From Pontibacter diazotrophicus (GTDB taxonomy: Bacteria; Bacteroidota; Bacteroidia; Cytophagales; Hymenobacteraceae): DNA of 64,000 nucleotides. Numbering within the stretch: the first letter of the stretch is position 1; each line of letters starts with the position of its first letter. Positions 52,015-62,384 of the stretch are shown piece after piece. The notes beneath the pieces are model-generated. The model was not told the DNA's origin. It did not search any database and was given only the letters and a program-made list of their open reading frames with translations. The stretch is from positions 62,001-126,000 of the forward strand of contig NZ_QRGR01000012.1 in the NCBI RefSeq assembly GCF_003367245.1, written 5' to 3'. Made by a program: the position numbers and the translations under genes.

Positions 52015-53517
52015 ATGAGAAAAATAAATAAGATTCTTATAGCCAATCGGGGTGAAATAGCCCTGCGCGTGATGCGTACAGCGAAAGAAATGGGTATCAG
52101 AACGGTAGCCATTTACAGCGAAGCCGACCGCAATGCTTTGCATGTGCGCTTTGCTGATGAGGCTGTGTGTGTCGGTGGTCCCAAATCCAGTGAGTCGTAC
52201 CTGCGCGGTGACTATATCATTGAGGTATGCCAGAGACTCAAAGTAGACGCCATTCACCCGGGCTATGGGTTCTTATCAGAAAATGCCGGTTTTGCAGCTA
52301 AGGTAAAAGAAGCCGGTATTATCTTCATCGGCCCGTCACCGGAAGCCATAGAACTAATGGGCAGCAAGCTGGCTGCCAAAGCCGCTGTAGCAAAGTATGA
52401 CATCCCGATGGTGCCGGGTACAGAAGAAGCTATCACGGATGTAGAGGCAGCCAAGGAGATCGCCACGCAGGTGGGATTTCCCATCCTGATAAAAGCGAGT
52501 GCCGGCGGCGGCGGCAAAGGGATGCGTGTGGTAGAGGGCGTAGAAGAGTTCGAAGAACAGATGAAGCTGGCGGTAAGTGAGGCAACTTCTGCTTTCGGCG
52601 ATGGCGCTGTTTTTATTGAGAAATACATCGGTTCGCCACGCCACATTGAGATCCAAGTGTTAGGAGACACGCATGGCAACATTGTGCACCTGTTCGAGCG
52701 GGAGTGTTCTATTCAGCGCCGCCACCAGAAAGTAATTGAGGAGGCTCCCTCTTCTGTTCTTACGCCGGACCTTCGCGAGGCCATGGGACGCTGCGCCGTC
52801 AACGTTGCCAAAGCCTGTGATTATATCGGGGCCGGCACGGTAGAATTCCTGCTAGATGAGAACCTGAATTTCTACTTCCTGGAAATGAACACCCGCCTGC
52901 AGGTAGAACACCCGGTAACAGAACAGATCACCGGGCTGGACCTGGTTAAAGAACAGATTAAGATAGCGGAGGGTAATCCATTAGCTTTCAGGCAGGAAGA
53001 TTTGAAAATCAATGGTCATGCCCTGGAACTTCGGGTGTATGCCGAGGACCCATCAAATAACTTCCTACCGGATATAGGCCGGCTGGAGACATACCAGCGC
53101 CCACAGGGCTTAGGCGTGCGGGTGGACGACGGCTTTGAGCAAGGCATGGATATACCTATCTACTACGACCCGATGATAGCGAAACTGGTAACCTTCGGCA
53201 AAGACCGCCAGGAAGCCATAGACAAGATGCTACGGGCAATAGATGAATATCAGATAACCGGAATAGAGACCACTTTATCGTTCGGCACCTATGTACTCCA
53301 GCACGAGGCCTTTGTTAGCGGTAACTTCGACACCAAATTCATTGACCGGTATTTTACCCCGGAAGCACTGCAGCAGGAGCCTGAAGAGGCCACTGAGGAA
53401 ATCACGGCTGTGCTGGCTGCCATGCTTGTGGATCAGAAAAAACCAGCGGCGGTAACTGAAGGAGCAAATAGTGTACCTCGCCCTACTTCGAACTGGAGAA
53501 AAAACAGAACCAGGTAA
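52015..53517 (+). CDS. accC: Biotin carboxylase (acetyl-/acyl-CoA carboxylase subunit A)
   Basis: 500 residues. ATP-grasp domain with KASAGGGGKGMRVVEG, ERECSIQRRHQKVIEEAPS, EFLLDENLNFYFLEMNTRLQVEHPVTE, and a biotin carboxylase C-domain. It carboxylates biotin on the carrier protein BCCP. It is about 50 residues longer than minimal AccC, with an extra acidic tail and a basic end (SNWRKNRTR). No accB lies beside it in this window, so the carrier and transcarboxylase must be elsewhere. It could serve propionyl- or acetyl-CoA carboxylase. Confidence 0.95.
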   Translation: MRKINKILIANRGEIALRVMRTAKEMGIRTVAIYSEADRNALHVRFADEAVCVGGPKSSESYLRGDYIIEVCQRLKVDAIHPGYGFLSENAGFAAKVKEAGIIFIGPSPEAIELMGSKLAAKAAVAKYDIPMVPGTEEAITDVEAAKEIATQVGFPILIKASAGGGGKGMRVVEGVEEFEEQMKLAVSEATSAFGDGAVFIEKYIGSPRHIEIQVLGDTHGNIVHLFERECSIQRRHQKVIEEAPSSVLTPDLREAMGRCAVNVAKACDYIGAGTVEFLLDENLNFYFLEMNTRLQVEHPVTEQITGLDLVKEQIKIAEGNPLAFRQEDLKINGHALELRVYAEDPSNNFLPDIGRLETYQRPQGLGVRVDDGFEQGMDIPIYYDPMIAKLVTFGKDRQEAIDKMLRAIDEYQITGIETTLSFGTYVLQHEAFVSGNFDTKFIDRYFTPEALQQEPEEATEEITAVLAAMLVDQKKPAAVTEGANSVPRPTSNWRKNRTR

Positions 53518-53570
53518 AATCTTTCGGCAGTAACCGACTTCGCAGTGGGTTTTAGAGGATTTGAAAGAAA

Positions 53571-53619
53571 ACAAAAAGAAAGGGCACTGCAATATACTTG
53601 CAGTGCCCTTTCTTTTTGT
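53571..53619. terminator. Strong bidirectional terminator
   Basis: A perfect 22-bp stem with 5-nt loop (53571-53592 with 53598-53619), A/T-rich ends and GC core, between convergent accC and bshB1. Confidence 0.88.
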
Positions 53620-53638
53620 TTCTGTATCGTGTTTAACT

Positions 53639-54358
53639 TTAAATCAGGTCGAACAGATTACGCACGCCAATATAGCGTTCTTTCGTGAAGCCCTCCCCGT
53701 AGGTAACGCCTATTGTATGGCCCAGTTCTTTGGCTCTGGCCTCTACAAAACCAAGAAACTCAGGCGAAGAGATGTAGGTGTTCGGGGAGTCATCGTTCGG
53801 GTTATAGAACTGTGACCTGTAAGCCCGTATTGATTCCATCTTCTTTTCCCAATAAGGTGTTACGTCAACCACAATATCCGGTGTGATAAAACGATCCTGG
53901 ATAAAATGGTATACTACCTTCGGGCGCCACGCCTCCTGCGATTCCCCCTCCTCATTGGTGGTGCTTATCATTTTAAGACCTGCTTTAAAACAGGATTCCG
54001 TTAAAAGATCAGCACCACGCCCATGATCCGGGTGGCGGTCATGAATGGCATTGGCAATGACAATCTCGGGCCGGTACTGGCGTATTTTCTGGATAACCTG
54101 TAACTGATGCTGCCGATCATTCTGAAAAAAACCATCCGCAAAGCCTAAGTTGTCTCTTATCTCCACTCCCATCACTTTGGCCGCGTCAGCTGCCTCCTGC
54201 AAACGAATCTCTGCTGTGCCGCGCGTGCCAAGCTCTCCGTGTGTTAGATCCACTATGCCCACCTTTTTACCAGCGGCAATATGGGCAATCAATGTTCCCG
54301 CGCAACCTAACTCTACATCGTCCGGGTGCGAGGCAAAGGCAAGAATATCTAATTTCAT
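53639..54358 (-). CDS. bshB1: Bacillithiol biosynthesis deacetylase
   Basis: 239 residues. LmbE/PIG-L family with HPDD at 11-14 and HPDH at 109-112 (zinc ligands), THGELGTRG and YPNPDD-like segments. It deacetylates GlcNAc-malate to GlcN-malate for bacillithiol. The presence of the BshB1 type suggests the cell uses bacillithiol. It lies 14 bp after the M23 peptidase gene, so probably co-transcribed; trxB is close by. Confidence 0.94.
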   Translation of the reverse strand: MKLDILAFASHPDDVELGCAGTLIAHIAAGKKVGIVDLTHGELGTRGTAEIRLQEAADAAKVMGVEIRDNLGFADGFFQNDRQHQLQVIQKIRQYRPEIVIANAIHDRHPDHGRGADLLTESCFKAGLKMISTTNEEGESQEAWRPKVVYHFIQDRFITPDIVVDVTPYWEKKMESIRAYRSQFYNPNDDSPNTYISSPEFLGFVEARAKELGHTIGVTYGEGFTKERYIGVRNLFDLI

Positions 54359-54372
54359 ATTTCTTTAAGTGA

Positions 54373-55422
54373 TTATCTGATGCGCAGCGATTTACCGATG
54401 CGCAAAGTGGTGCGGGTACTCATGCCATTCAGCTTTGCCAGCTGGCTCACAGAAACACCGTATTTTTTGGAGATACCGGAGAGAGTATCACCGCTGCGCA
54501 CTTTGTGGTAAGTGGCCCGCCTGCCGGCACTCGCACTTCCCTTCTTTGCTTTGTTGTAATAGTTGAATACTGCTGACGTAATCTGAAAGCTCTCCCCTTT
54601 CAGCAGGTAATCAGGGAAATCGTATATATTTTCCGGATCCAGCGGGTTTCCCTGGTAACGTACTTCGTAATGGAGGTGCGGACCAGATGATCGACCGGTG
54701 CTGCCACCGAGGCCTAACAGTTCCCCCGCCTTCACATACTGCCCGGGTTGTGCAATAGCCTTGCTCATGTGGCCATACAAGGTCTCCAGGCCATTGTAAT
54801 GCCGCACTACAATATAATTACCGTAGCCACCGCCGTCCCACTTGTTAATGCGCACCACCCCGTCAAAAGCCGCGAAAATGGTATCGCCGGTATTCAGGTC
54901 AATATCAGTGCCGTAATGCCAGCGCCCCCCCCTGCTTCCAAAGTGGCTGGTGATGGGGGTTTTTACCAACGGCATGTTGTACTTCCGGTTAGAGGCCATG
55001 TCATACAGTTTAATGTCTACCGTATCCTTCAGCTGCCGCGCATCCATCTTGTAAGGGTTGAGGTTGCGGGTGTCCCAGATAGCATAGTAACCCGCAATTT
55101 TGATCCAGCTGGAGTCTACCAGCACCTCTTCCGACATCTCTACTATATGCTGCTCCCCCAGGTCAAGCTCAGAGGTGTCTTCACTTACGATAGACAGCTC
55201 CTTCTTCGGATTGAAGAAGATGGATGCATCAGCATCTGAACCCTCATCCGGAAAATCCTCATACTTGATTAAGATAGTCGTGTCGGGACGCACATACTGA
55301 ATCTTTGGGGTCTTCACCTTAAAGAAATCCTTTGTCTTGCTTTGCGCCATCGCACCTCCTGCACTACACAGCATGCAGAGAAAAAGCAATACAAAAAATA
55401 TGGGTGCTTTGATTTTAAACAT
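54373..55422 (-). CDS. M23-family endopeptidase with C-terminal LysM domain
   Basis: 349 residues from ATG 55422, which gives a standard signal peptide; an ATG at 55464 would add 14 residues before it. The M23 domain (about 165-275) has HYGTDID and HLHYEVRYQG with Zn ligands (HxxxD, HxH). A C-terminal LysM (about 303-347) is YHKVRSGDTLSGISKKYGVS. It should cleave peptide cross-links of peptidoglycan. Exported. Followed by bshB1. Confidence 0.92.
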   Translation of the reverse strand: MFKIKAPIFFVLLFLCMLCSAGGAMAQSKTKDFFKVKTPKIQYVRPDTTILIKYEDFPDEGSDADASIFFNPKKELSIVSEDTSELDLGEQHIVEMSEEVLVDSSWIKIAGYYAIWDTRNLNPYKMDARQLKDTVDIKLYDMASNRKYNMPLVKTPITSHFGSRGGRWHYGTDIDLNTGDTIFAAFDGVVRINKWDGGGYGNYIVVRHYNGLETLYGHMSKAIAQPGQYVKAGELLGLGGSTGRSSGPHLHYEVRYQGNPLDPENIYDFPDYLLKGESFQITSAVFNYYNKAKKGSASAGRRATYHKVRSGDTLSGISKKYGVSVSQLAKLNGMSTRTTLRIGKSLRIR

Positions 55423-55564
55423 TCTTCTTGAAAGGTTGGCTGTGCTGCCTTTTCTGCAACACATTTTGCTTCTTTTAACTACAGCACAGCCATATTATTG
55501 TAATACATCCCCTGTCACAGCATAAAATGACAGTAAAAGCAGGATGCTCTAAGGCACCGGTAAA

Positions 55565-56503
55565 TTAATGCAGGTTCTGAGCTGCCAGGTACCTTTCGGC
55601 ATCGAGGGCAGCCATACAGCCGGTTCCAGCCGCCGTTACGGCCTGCCGGTATGTGAAGTCCTGCACATCCCCGCAGGCAAACACACCATCTACATTTGTC
55701 TTGGATGTGCCCGGAATGGTACGGATATAGCCGTTTTCATCCAGGTTCAAGGCATCGGCAAATATGTCAGAATTAGGCTTGTGACCGATGGCCACAAAAA
55801 AGCCTGCCACTGGAATCTCACGTGTTTCCTCAGTCAGCACGTTTTTCACACGAACAGCCTCAACGGTATGCTCTCCTAAAATCTCATCTGTTATCGTGTT
55901 CCAGAGAATTTCGATGTTCTTCGTGTTTTTCACGCGCTCCTGCATGATAGTGGAAGCGCGCATCTCACCACGGCGTACTATCATGTATACCTTCTTGCAC
56001 AGGTTAGAAAGATAAGTGGCTTCTTCCGCAGCCGTATCTCCGGCTCCGATGATAGCCACATCCTGCCCCCGGTAAAAGAAGCCGTCGCAAACGGCACAGG
56101 CAGACACGCCGCTACCGTTCAATCTTGCCTCAGACTCAAGCCCAAGCCATTTGGCAGAAGCACCGGTTGAAATGATCACCGTGTGTGCTTCAATTACTTT
56201 CTGATCGTCGATCGTTACCTTGTGTGGCTTCGAAGAAAAATCTACGGCTGTGGCAATACCATAGCGTACATCAGTACCAAAGCGCTCTGCCTGCGTCTTA
56301 AAGTCTTCCATCATCTGTGGCCCGTTAACTCCTTGAGGGTAACCCGGGTAGTTTTCAACATCGTTGGTGATGGTCAGCTGACCTCCTGGCTGAAGGCCCT
56401 GGTATAAAACGGGATTAAGACCGGCCCTCGAGGCATAGATGGCAGCAGTATATCCTGCAGGCCCGGAACCGATTATTAAGCATTTAACTTTTTCTATTTC
56501 CAT
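55565..56503 (-). CDS. trxB: Thioredoxin-disulfide reductase
   Basis: 312 residues. FAD site IIGSGPAGYTAAIYASRAG, redox pair Cys136-Cys139 (CAVC), NADPH site IIGAGDTAAEEATYL and the FACGDVQD FAD motif. It reduces thioredoxin with NADPH. A TATGTTTG box lies at 56533-56540. It follows the rpoD terminator. Confidence 0.97.
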   Translation of the reverse strand: MEIEKVKCLIIGSGPAGYTAAIYASRAGLNPVLYQGLQPGGQLTITNDVENYPGYPQGVNGPQMMEDFKTQAERFGTDVRYGIATAVDFSSKPHKVTIDDQKVIEAHTVIISTGASAKWLGLESEARLNGSGVSACAVCDGFFYRGQDVAIIGAGDTAAEEATYLSNLCKKVYMIVRRGEMRASTIMQERVKNTKNIEILWNTITDEILGEHTVEAVRVKNVLTEETREIPVAGFFVAIGHKPNSDIFADALNLDENGYIRTIPGTSKTNVDGVFACGDVQDFTYRQAVTAAGTGCMAALDAERYLAAQNLH

Positions 56504-56532
56504 TACAAATATGTTTCAAAGAAATCAGGATG

Positions 56533-56540
56533 CAAACATA
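56533..56540 (-). promoter_or_regulatory. -7 box TATGTTTG upstream of trxB
   Basis: Exact TAnnTTTG on the minus strand 30 bp before the start codon; no TTG partner seen. Confidence 0.45.
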
Positions 56541-56595
56541 CAAAATTTCTGTGCCTCTGCCTGCATAGCGGCCTGATTTTGCCTTGCTTGGTAGG

Positions 56596-56627
56596 ATAAA
56601 AAAAGCCCCGGCGTTTGGGCCAGGGCT
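56596..56627 (-). terminator. rpoD terminator
   Basis: An 8-bp stem with one wobble (56604-56611 with 56620-56627) is followed on the minus strand by T7 and T-rich sequence, just past the rpoD stop. Confidence 0.8.
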
Positions 56628-56651
56628 ATTACTATTAATGTGAACGAGCCT

Positions 56652-57515
56652 TTAGCCTAGGTAAGGCTTCAATGCTTTGCTTCTTGATGTATGGCGAAGT
56701 CTTCTGATAGCTTTTTCTTTAATCTGGCGCACACGCTCGCGTGTCAGGTTAAACTTCTCGCCAATTTCCTCCAGTGTGAGTGAATGTTCTCCATTTAAAC
56801 CAAAGTATAGAGAAATTACGTCAGCTTCGCGTTTTGTTAAGGTTGAAAGGGCACGCTGTACTTCTTTACGCAGTGAGTCGTTCATCAGACCCATATCCGG
56901 CGACTCTTCGTCTTCGTTCTCCAGCACGTCCAGCAGGCGGTTTTCCTCTCCTTGCACGAAAGGCGCATCTACAGACACATGGCGACCAGATATTTTTAGG
57001 GTATCTACGACCTCAGCAGTTGTTAATTCAAGTACCTCGGCGATTTCTTCAGGTGATGGCTCACGCTCAAACTTTTGCTCAAGCTCTGAGAAAGATTTAG
57101 AAATCTTGTTAAGGGAACCTACACGGTTAAGCGGAAGGCGCACAATGCGCGACTGCTCAGCCAAAGCCTGCAGAATAGACTGGCGGATCCACCAAACGGC
57201 ATAGGAGATAAACTTAAAGCCTCGTGTTTCATCGAATCGCTTGGCTGCCTTAATCAGACCCAGGTTACCTTCGTTGATAAGGTCGCCCAAAGAAAGGCCC
57301 TGGTTCTGATACTGCTTTGCCACCGACACGACAAATCGTAAGTTGGCTTTCGTTAATTTCTCAAGCGCAAACTGATCTCCCTCTCTGATTCTCTGAGCCA
57401 GCGACACCTCTTCGTCTGGAGTAAGCAAATCAACTTTACCAATCTCCTGTAGGTATTTGTCAAGCGACTGGCTTTCGCGGTTTGTAATCTGTTTGCTTAT
57501 CTTGAGTTGTCTCAT
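56652..57515 (-). CDS. rpoD: Primary sigma factor (RpoD/SigA-type)
   Basis: 287 residues, short because region 1.1 is absent, as usual in Bacteroidota. Region 1.2 near the N terminus ([20 protein letters not shown]), region 2 ([17 protein letters not shown]), region 3 and region 4 with the [30 protein letters not shown] helix-turn-helix. It should recognise the TTG/TAnnTTTG promoters found upstream of several genes here. Monocistronic. Confidence 0.97.
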   Translation of the reverse strand: MRQLKISKQITNRESQSLDKYLQEIGKVDLLTPDEEVSLAQRIREGDQFALEKLTKANLRFVVSVAKQYQNQGLSLGDLINEGNLGLIKAAKRFDETRGFKFISYAVWWIRQSILQALAEQSRIVRLPLNRVGSLNKISKSFSELEQKFEREPSPEEIAEVLELTTAEVVDTLKISGRHVSVDAPFVQGEENRLLDVLENEDEESPDMGLMNDSLRKEVQRALSTLTKREADVISLYFGLNGEHSLTLEEIGEKFNLTRERVRQIKEKAIRRLRHTSRSKALKPYLG

Positions 57516-57646
57516 CAGAGTATGTTGTTATTGCAAAAAAAATGTGAAAATTAATAAATTAGTTTGGTGTCTGAACACTAGAAAATCGCGCAAAGTTCTT
57601 TCATCTTTTAAATAAAATCAAGATGTGAGGCTTTGGTGACTAAAGA

Positions 57647-57691
57647 AACTCTTGGCACCATGTACTTAACCAAAGTGAGGCACCAAGAGTT
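57647..57691. terminator. Hairpin between pnp and rpoD
   Basis: A 9-bp stem AACTCTTGG/CCAAGAGTT (57647-57655, 57683-57691) with a 27-nt loop. On the minus strand it follows pnp; the tail TTTCTTTAG is moderately T-rich. Confidence 0.6.
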
Positions 57692-57719
57692 CTGTCATGT
57701 GATAATATTACTATTGATT

Positions 57720-59855
57720 TTATTCAGGAGCACCTGGTTTAGGTAAGATAGCCTTGCGAGACAACTTAAACTTGCCGGTCTTCTTATCTACATCAATCAA
57801 TTTCACCTTCACTTCTTCTCCAATTTCAAGCACACCTTCCATTGATTCGAGGCGCTCGTGCTTGATCTCAGAAATATGCAATAAACCATCTTTACCGGCC
57901 ATAAACTCTACGAAAGCACCATAAGGCTGGATAGACTTCACTTTACCGATGTAGGTATCGCCAATCTCCGGCTGGGCAACAATGGCTTTGATTCTGGAAA
58001 TCGCATTGCTCATGGCTTCCTCGTCTGTGGCGAAGATGTTCACATGGCCCTTCTCGTTCTTTTCCTCGATGATGACAGTAGCACCGGTATCTTTCTGAAT
58101 CTGCTGAATCACCTTACCACCTGGTCCGATTACGGCGCCGATAAATTCTTTATCGATTACGATGTTGAAAGAACGTGGCGTATGCGGCTTATAGTCTGCA
58201 TTAGGTTCAGCCAGTGTCTTGGACATCTCGTTCAGGATGTGCGCACGGCCAGCGTTAGCCTGAGCAAGCGCCTGGCTCAACACCTCGTAAGACAAGCCCT
58301 GTACCTTGATATCCATCTGGCAGGCGGTGATACCGTTTTTAGTACCAGCCACTTTAAAGTCCATATCACCTAAATGGTCTTCATCCCCTAGAATATCTGA
58401 TAACACAGCAAATTTGCCTGTTTTCTCATCTGTGATAAGACCCATCGCGATACCGGAAACGCCACCCTTTACAGGAATACCGGCATCCATCAGCGCCAGA
58501 GAGCCAGCACATACAGTAGCCATGGAAGAAGAACCATTAGACTCCAGGATATCGGAAACGATACGAATCGTGTATGGGTTCTGATCTTCCGGCGGAAGCA
58601 CTTTCTTAAGGGCACGCAACGCCAGGTTACCATGGCCTACCTCACGTCGGCCAGGACCTCTGTTCGGTTTTACCTCACCGGTAGAGTAAGCCGGGAAGTT
58701 GTAGTGCAGCAAAAATTTATTTGTGCCGGATACCATGGCGCTATCAATCAGCTGCTCATCCATTTTGGTACCCAGTGTTACCGTAGTCAAAGATTGTGTT
58801 TCGCCACGGGTAAAGATAGCGGAACCGTGTGTAGCAGGCAGGTAATTCACCTCCGACCAGATAGGGCGGATTTCATCCAGCTGACGGCCATCCAGGCGAA
58901 CACGCTCATTTAGAACCATGTTGCGCACTGCGTCTTTCTCCGTATCGTGGAAATAAGTCTTGATCAGGCCCATGTCGTAGGTGTGATCCTCTGGCAGGGT
59001 AGAAACAAACTCTTCTAAAACTGCAGCGAAGCCTTCTTTACGCTCTGCTTTGGAAACGCCTCTTCTAGCTACCTCGTACGCTTTCTGGTAAGTAGCTTCA
59101 TACACACGCTGACGCAACTCTTCGTCGTGCGTTTCGTGCGAGTACTCGCGCTTTACGGTTTTGCCAACCAGTTCAGTCAACTCCATCTGCGCCTGGCACT
59201 GCACTTTAATTGCATCGTGAGCATACTGGATTGCCTCCAGCATTTCTGCCTCAGACACTTCACTCATTTCTCCCTCAACCATGGCCACGCTGTCAAATGA
59301 AGCACCAACCATCAGGTCAATGTCAGCACGCTGCAGGTCTGTTACGGTTGGGTTTATCACCAGTTTGCCATCTATTCGGGCTACGCGCACTTCAGAGATA
59401 GGACCGTTGAATGGAATATCGGATACTGCCAGGGCAGCAGAAGCTGCAAGTGCGGCAAGTGCATCCGGCATGATCTCTTTATCAGCAGAGATCAGGTTTA
59501 TCGATACCTGTGTTTCAGAATGGTAATCAGACGGGAAAATCGGACGGAGTATACGGTCTACCAAGCGAGACACGAGGATTTCATAGTCAGATAATCTGGC
59601 TTCTCTTTTAAGGAAACCGCCGGGGATTTTACCGGATGAGGCAAATTTCTCCTGGTAGTCTACTGAAAGAGGCAAAAAGTCAACCCCTTCACGGGCATCT
59701 TTGTTTGAAACAACAGCTGCCAGCAGCATGGTATTACCCATTTTCACTACGACAGATCCGTCGGCCTGCTTGGCTAGTTTTCCTGTTTCAATTGTTATCT
59801 CCCGGCCATCCGGAAGTATAATGGTTTTTGTTATCGCGTTGTAAGGCATCATCAT
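57720..59855 (-). CDS. pnp: Polyribonucleotide nucleotidyltransferase
   Basis: 711 residues. Two RNase PH domains (about 10-140 and 325-460), a KH domain with [18 protein letters not shown] (about 570) and an S1 domain with [16 protein letters not shown] (about 640). The phosphorolytic active-site segment includes [15 protein letters not shown]. It degrades RNA with phosphate and helps quality control. There are three tandem ATG codons at the start (MMMP). It is immediately downstream of rpsO, the familiar rpsO-pnp order, but a terminator lies between. Confidence 0.97.
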   Translation of the reverse strand: MMMPYNAITKTIILPDGREITIETGKLAKQADGSVVVKMGNTMLLAAVVSNKDAREGVDFLPLSVDYQEKFASSGKIPGGFLKREARLSDYEILVSRLVDRILRPIFPSDYHSETQVSINLISADKEIMPDALAALAASAALAVSDIPFNGPISEVRVARIDGKLVINPTVTDLQRADIDLMVGASFDSVAMVEGEMSEVSEAEMLEAIQYAHDAIKVQCQAQMELTELVGKTVKREYSHETHDEELRQRVYEATYQKAYEVARRGVSKAERKEGFAAVLEEFVSTLPEDHTYDMGLIKTYFHDTEKDAVRNMVLNERVRLDGRQLDEIRPIWSEVNYLPATHGSAIFTRGETQSLTTVTLGTKMDEQLIDSAMVSGTNKFLLHYNFPAYSTGEVKPNRGPGRREVGHGNLALRALKKVLPPEDQNPYTIRIVSDILESNGSSSMATVCAGSLALMDAGIPVKGGVSGIAMGLITDEKTGKFAVLSDILGDEDHLGDMDFKVAGTKNGITACQMDIKVQGLSYEVLSQALAQANAGRAHILNEMSKTLAEPNADYKPHTPRSFNIVIDKEFIGAVIGPGGKVIQQIQKDTGATVIIEEKNEKGHVNIFATDEEAMSNAISRIKAIVAQPEIGDTYIGKVKSIQPYGAFVEFMAGKDGLLHISEIKHERLESMEGVLEIGEEVKVKLIDVDKKTGKFKLSRKAILPKPGAPE

Positions 59856-59943
59856 TTTTTCATTTACATCAAAAAGACAGGGCTACCCATTGTGGCCGCT
59901 GTCGGTACTGGCAATTGAGGAAGGAAGGGGGGTATAAAAAAGA

Positions 59944-59974
59944 TTAGGGAATTCCTGTAAAAGAAATTCCCTAA
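59944..59974 (-). terminator. rpsO terminator
   Basis: A perfect 10-bp stem (59944-59953 with 59965-59974) followed on the minus strand by T6 just past the rpsO stop. Confidence 0.82.
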
Positions 59975-59985
59975 CACTTGAAAGC

Positions 59986-60261
59986 TTACTTACGGATACC
60001 TAGTTCCGCAATGATTGCTCTGTATCTTTCAATGTCGTTTTTCTGCAGGTAGTTCAGAAGTCTTCTTCTTTTACCTACGAGTTTCAAAAGTCCCAGGCGT
60101 GTGCTGAAATCCTTCTTGTGGATTTTCAGGTGCTCTGTAAGGTCAGCGATGCGTGTGGTGAACAGCGCTATCTGCGACTCGGCAGAACCTGTGTCAGTCT
60201 TAGACTTGCTAAAACCATGCTTTTCGAAAATGTCTTGTTTCGCTTCAGTGGTTAATCTCAT
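59986..60261 (-). CDS. rpsO: 30S ribosomal protein S15
   Basis: 91 residues. [45 protein letters not shown] and IAELGIRK are the standard S15 sequence. It binds the 16S rRNA central domain. Upstream of pnp. A TACCTTTG box is at 60314-60321. Confidence 0.98.
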   Translation of the reverse strand: MRLTTEAKQDIFEKHGFSKSKTDTGSAESQIALFTTRIADLTEHLKIHKKDFSTRLGLLKLVGKRRRLLNYLQKNDIERYRAIIAELGIRK

Positions 60262-60313
60262 TGCGTAAATATATCAATCTGTTTTTATCTTGCAAAGACT
60301 ATAATACAAGCCA

Positions 60314-60321
60314 CAAAGGTA
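60314..60321 (-). promoter_or_regulatory. -7 box TACCTTTG upstream of rpsO
   Basis: Exact TAnnTTTG on the minus strand, with a TTG 15 bp further up, slightly short spacing. It would give about a 48-nt leader. Confidence 0.4.
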
Positions 60322-60375
60322 TATAATTTACTTCTACAAAAAAAACTTTTGCAGCATCTTTATATACCAAACCTG

Positions 60376-61788
60376 CTATAGTTTATTACGGCGGAAGCGG
60401 GTCATTAGCTTACGCCAGAAGTCTACCTCCAGCAAACTGGAGTCATTACGCGCCTGGTACAGGAAGAATAAACCCATCGGAAGCAGGATTAAATTACCTC
60501 CCCACAAGCCTGCTCCTATCGACACCATACCCTCACGCGCCCATTTCTCCCCTAGTATCGCCATCACATACATCAGAATGAAGAAGATAATGGATATGAG
60601 CACCGGCACGCCAAGGCCTCCTTTCTTAATGATGGCTCCCAGAGGGGCACCAATTAGGAACATGATGATAATGGCGGCGGATTGCGTATACTTCTTCCAT
60701 ATCTCGATCTCGTAGTTGTTCGCTTCACGCAAGGTGTTCTTAATACGCTCCTGGTAGCTACTGGTAAAGCTTTTCACGTTCCGGGCTTTATTGGTGGCCA
60801 TCCGCAGCACATCAGCACTTGGCGCTGTCAGTTCGCGCTCCACGGATTTACCTTGTAAGCGGTAACCATTCTTTACCTGCCCGGTATCTGCTTTAAAGTA
60901 AGAATAGAAAGGGTCCACGTTGGGCGCGTAAAAATTAACTTCCCGGGCGCTGTACCTGCGCAATGAATCTGTTACGATACTTAGTTGCGCGATATTCTTC
61001 ATCATCTTATTATCAGAAAACAGCTCTTCACGGGTACGGTCCAGGTTGAAAGAAGCCATACTCAGGATGATTTTGCTTGCATCAAACTGCTGCCGCACAA
61101 ACTGATCATTGGAGGCCCGAAAGGATGCATTACCCTGCGCAACGTAAGTGTTACCCCTGAACAACTCCATTATCAGGTAGCTGTCGTTATAGGCCATATA
61201 CATCTCACCGGAGTCAGCCAGAATCACGGTGGTATTGGAGCCGCCTTTGGAGTGATCATATATCATCACATCGCCCAGGGTCTGGCCATCATTCATTTTT
61301 TTGTTTACCTTAATGCTATAGCCGGGTATGCCATTGTAAAACGCCCCTTCCTTGAAGTTCATGGCAGGTTTTTTCTGGCGAATATCCCAGAGAAGGCTAT
61401 ATGCTTTCAGGTTGGCCTTGGGCACAATATTATTGTTGAAGAAGAAAGCACCAACAGTAAGCAAGGAGACTACTATTAGAACAGGACGTAATATGCGGGT
61501 GAGGGTAATGCCGGAGGTTTTGATGGCCGTGAGCTCATTATGCTCGCCCAGGGTCCCAAAGGTCATCAGCGACGACAGCAATACTGCCAGGGGCATTGCA
61601 ACCGGCGCCATGTTTATGCTGAAATAAAAAAGGAGCTCCCCAAAAACTTCGGCACCCAGGTCTTTACCTACAAGTTCGTCGAGGTACTTTAGCATGTACT
61701 GGGTGAGCAGAATAAACTCCACCACAGCAAATGTCAGGATAAATGGCCCGAAAAAGGCCTTTAAAATAAGCTTATCTAATTTTTTCAT
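60376..61788 (-). CDS. LptF/LptG-family permease (YjgP/YjgQ)
   Basis: 470 residues from ATG 61788. Hydrophobic N-terminal segment (KAFFGPFILTFAVVEFILLTQY), second and third helices near 60-130, a long periplasmic beta-jellyroll region and three C-terminal helices (IIMFLIGAPLGAIIKKGG ... IFFILMYVMAILG). It should form the inner-membrane LPS export permease with a partner and LptB. LptF versus LptG cannot be decided from sequence alone. Confidence 0.9.
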   Translation of the reverse strand: MKKLDKLILKAFFGPFILTFAVVEFILLTQYMLKYLDELVGKDLGAEVFGELLFYFSINMAPVAMPLAVLLSSLMTFGTLGEHNELTAIKTSGITLTRILRPVLIVVSLLTVGAFFFNNNIVPKANLKAYSLLWDIRQKKPAMNFKEGAFYNGIPGYSIKVNKKMNDGQTLGDVMIYDHSKGGSNTTVILADSGEMYMAYNDSYLIMELFRGNTYVAQGNASFRASNDQFVRQQFDASKIILSMASFNLDRTREELFSDNKMMKNIAQLSIVTDSLRRYSAREVNFYAPNVDPFYSYFKADTGQVKNGYRLQGKSVERELTAPSADVLRMATNKARNVKSFTSSYQERIKNTLREANNYEIEIWKKYTQSAAIIIMFLIGAPLGAIIKKGGLGVPVLISIIFFILMYVMAILGEKWAREGMVSIGAGLWGGNLILLPMGLFFLYQARNDSSLLEVDFWRKLMTRFRRNKL

Positions 61789-61887
61789 GGGCAACAAAGG
61801 GCAATATGGCTGGGCGCCACAGTGCCCAAGCCTTTTAGAAGGCTCTCAAATATCGTGCAAAGATAAGCAGATGCAGTGGTAAACCTG

Positions 61888-62292
61888 CTACCCCCCTACT
61901 AATTCACGAAGATTTTGCATCAGGTTTTCCCACATTTCCTCCAGTTCCTCCTGGTCCTCTTCGTCTGAGTAGTCCGTCACTTTCAGAAACTGCTCCTGTG
62001 TCAGTTCGCTCGACTCAATCGAAAAGTCTACATAGGAAGGATCTGCCACATGCATTTTCCTTTCGTTCAGGAAAAGAAAGCGAATCGAACGGTTGGAGCG
62101 GAAACCGGTAAGTTCTGCAAAGTGGTTGACGCCATCCCAGTAGAAGTTATAAACTTTGTCTTCGTCTACAGTCACATCATCGCAAAACCACTGTGATAAG
62201 CCGCTCGGCGTCGATAAATAAGGGTAAAGAAGCTTTGCAGAAGCATTGATCGGGTACTCGCGAACAAATTTAGTCTTCGTAGCTTTGGTCAT
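61888..62292 (-). CDS. START-like domain protein
   Basis: 134 residues. Hydrophobic ligand-binding START/AHSA1-like fold: EYPINASAKLLYPYLSTPSGLSQWFCDDV resembles the typical start, and the acidic C-terminal helix (DEEDQEELEEMWENLMQNLRE) closes the cavity. Ligand unknown; cytosolic. It is between the LptF/G gene and tRNA-Met. Confidence 0.75.
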   Translation of the reverse strand: MTKATKTKFVREYPINASAKLLYPYLSTPSGLSQWFCDDVTVDEDKVYNFYWDGVNHFAELTGFRSNRSIRFLFLNERKMHVADPSYVDFSIESSELTQEQFLKVTDYSDEEDQEELEEMWENLMQNLRELVGG

Positions 62293-62384
62293 AATTTGTC
62301 ATATAAGTGTCTGAGTAAGTATAAGATTAATTTCCCAATCTACGTATATCTTAAAAATAAAATATTTTTTTTTAGAGAAGCAAC

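Noticed and set aside
60266..60273. Possible -7 box TATATTTA directly before the rpsO ATG (leaderless rpsO)
   Set aside because: Last base is A instead of the conserved G, and a perfect TACCTTTG box at 60314-60321 gives a normal leader.
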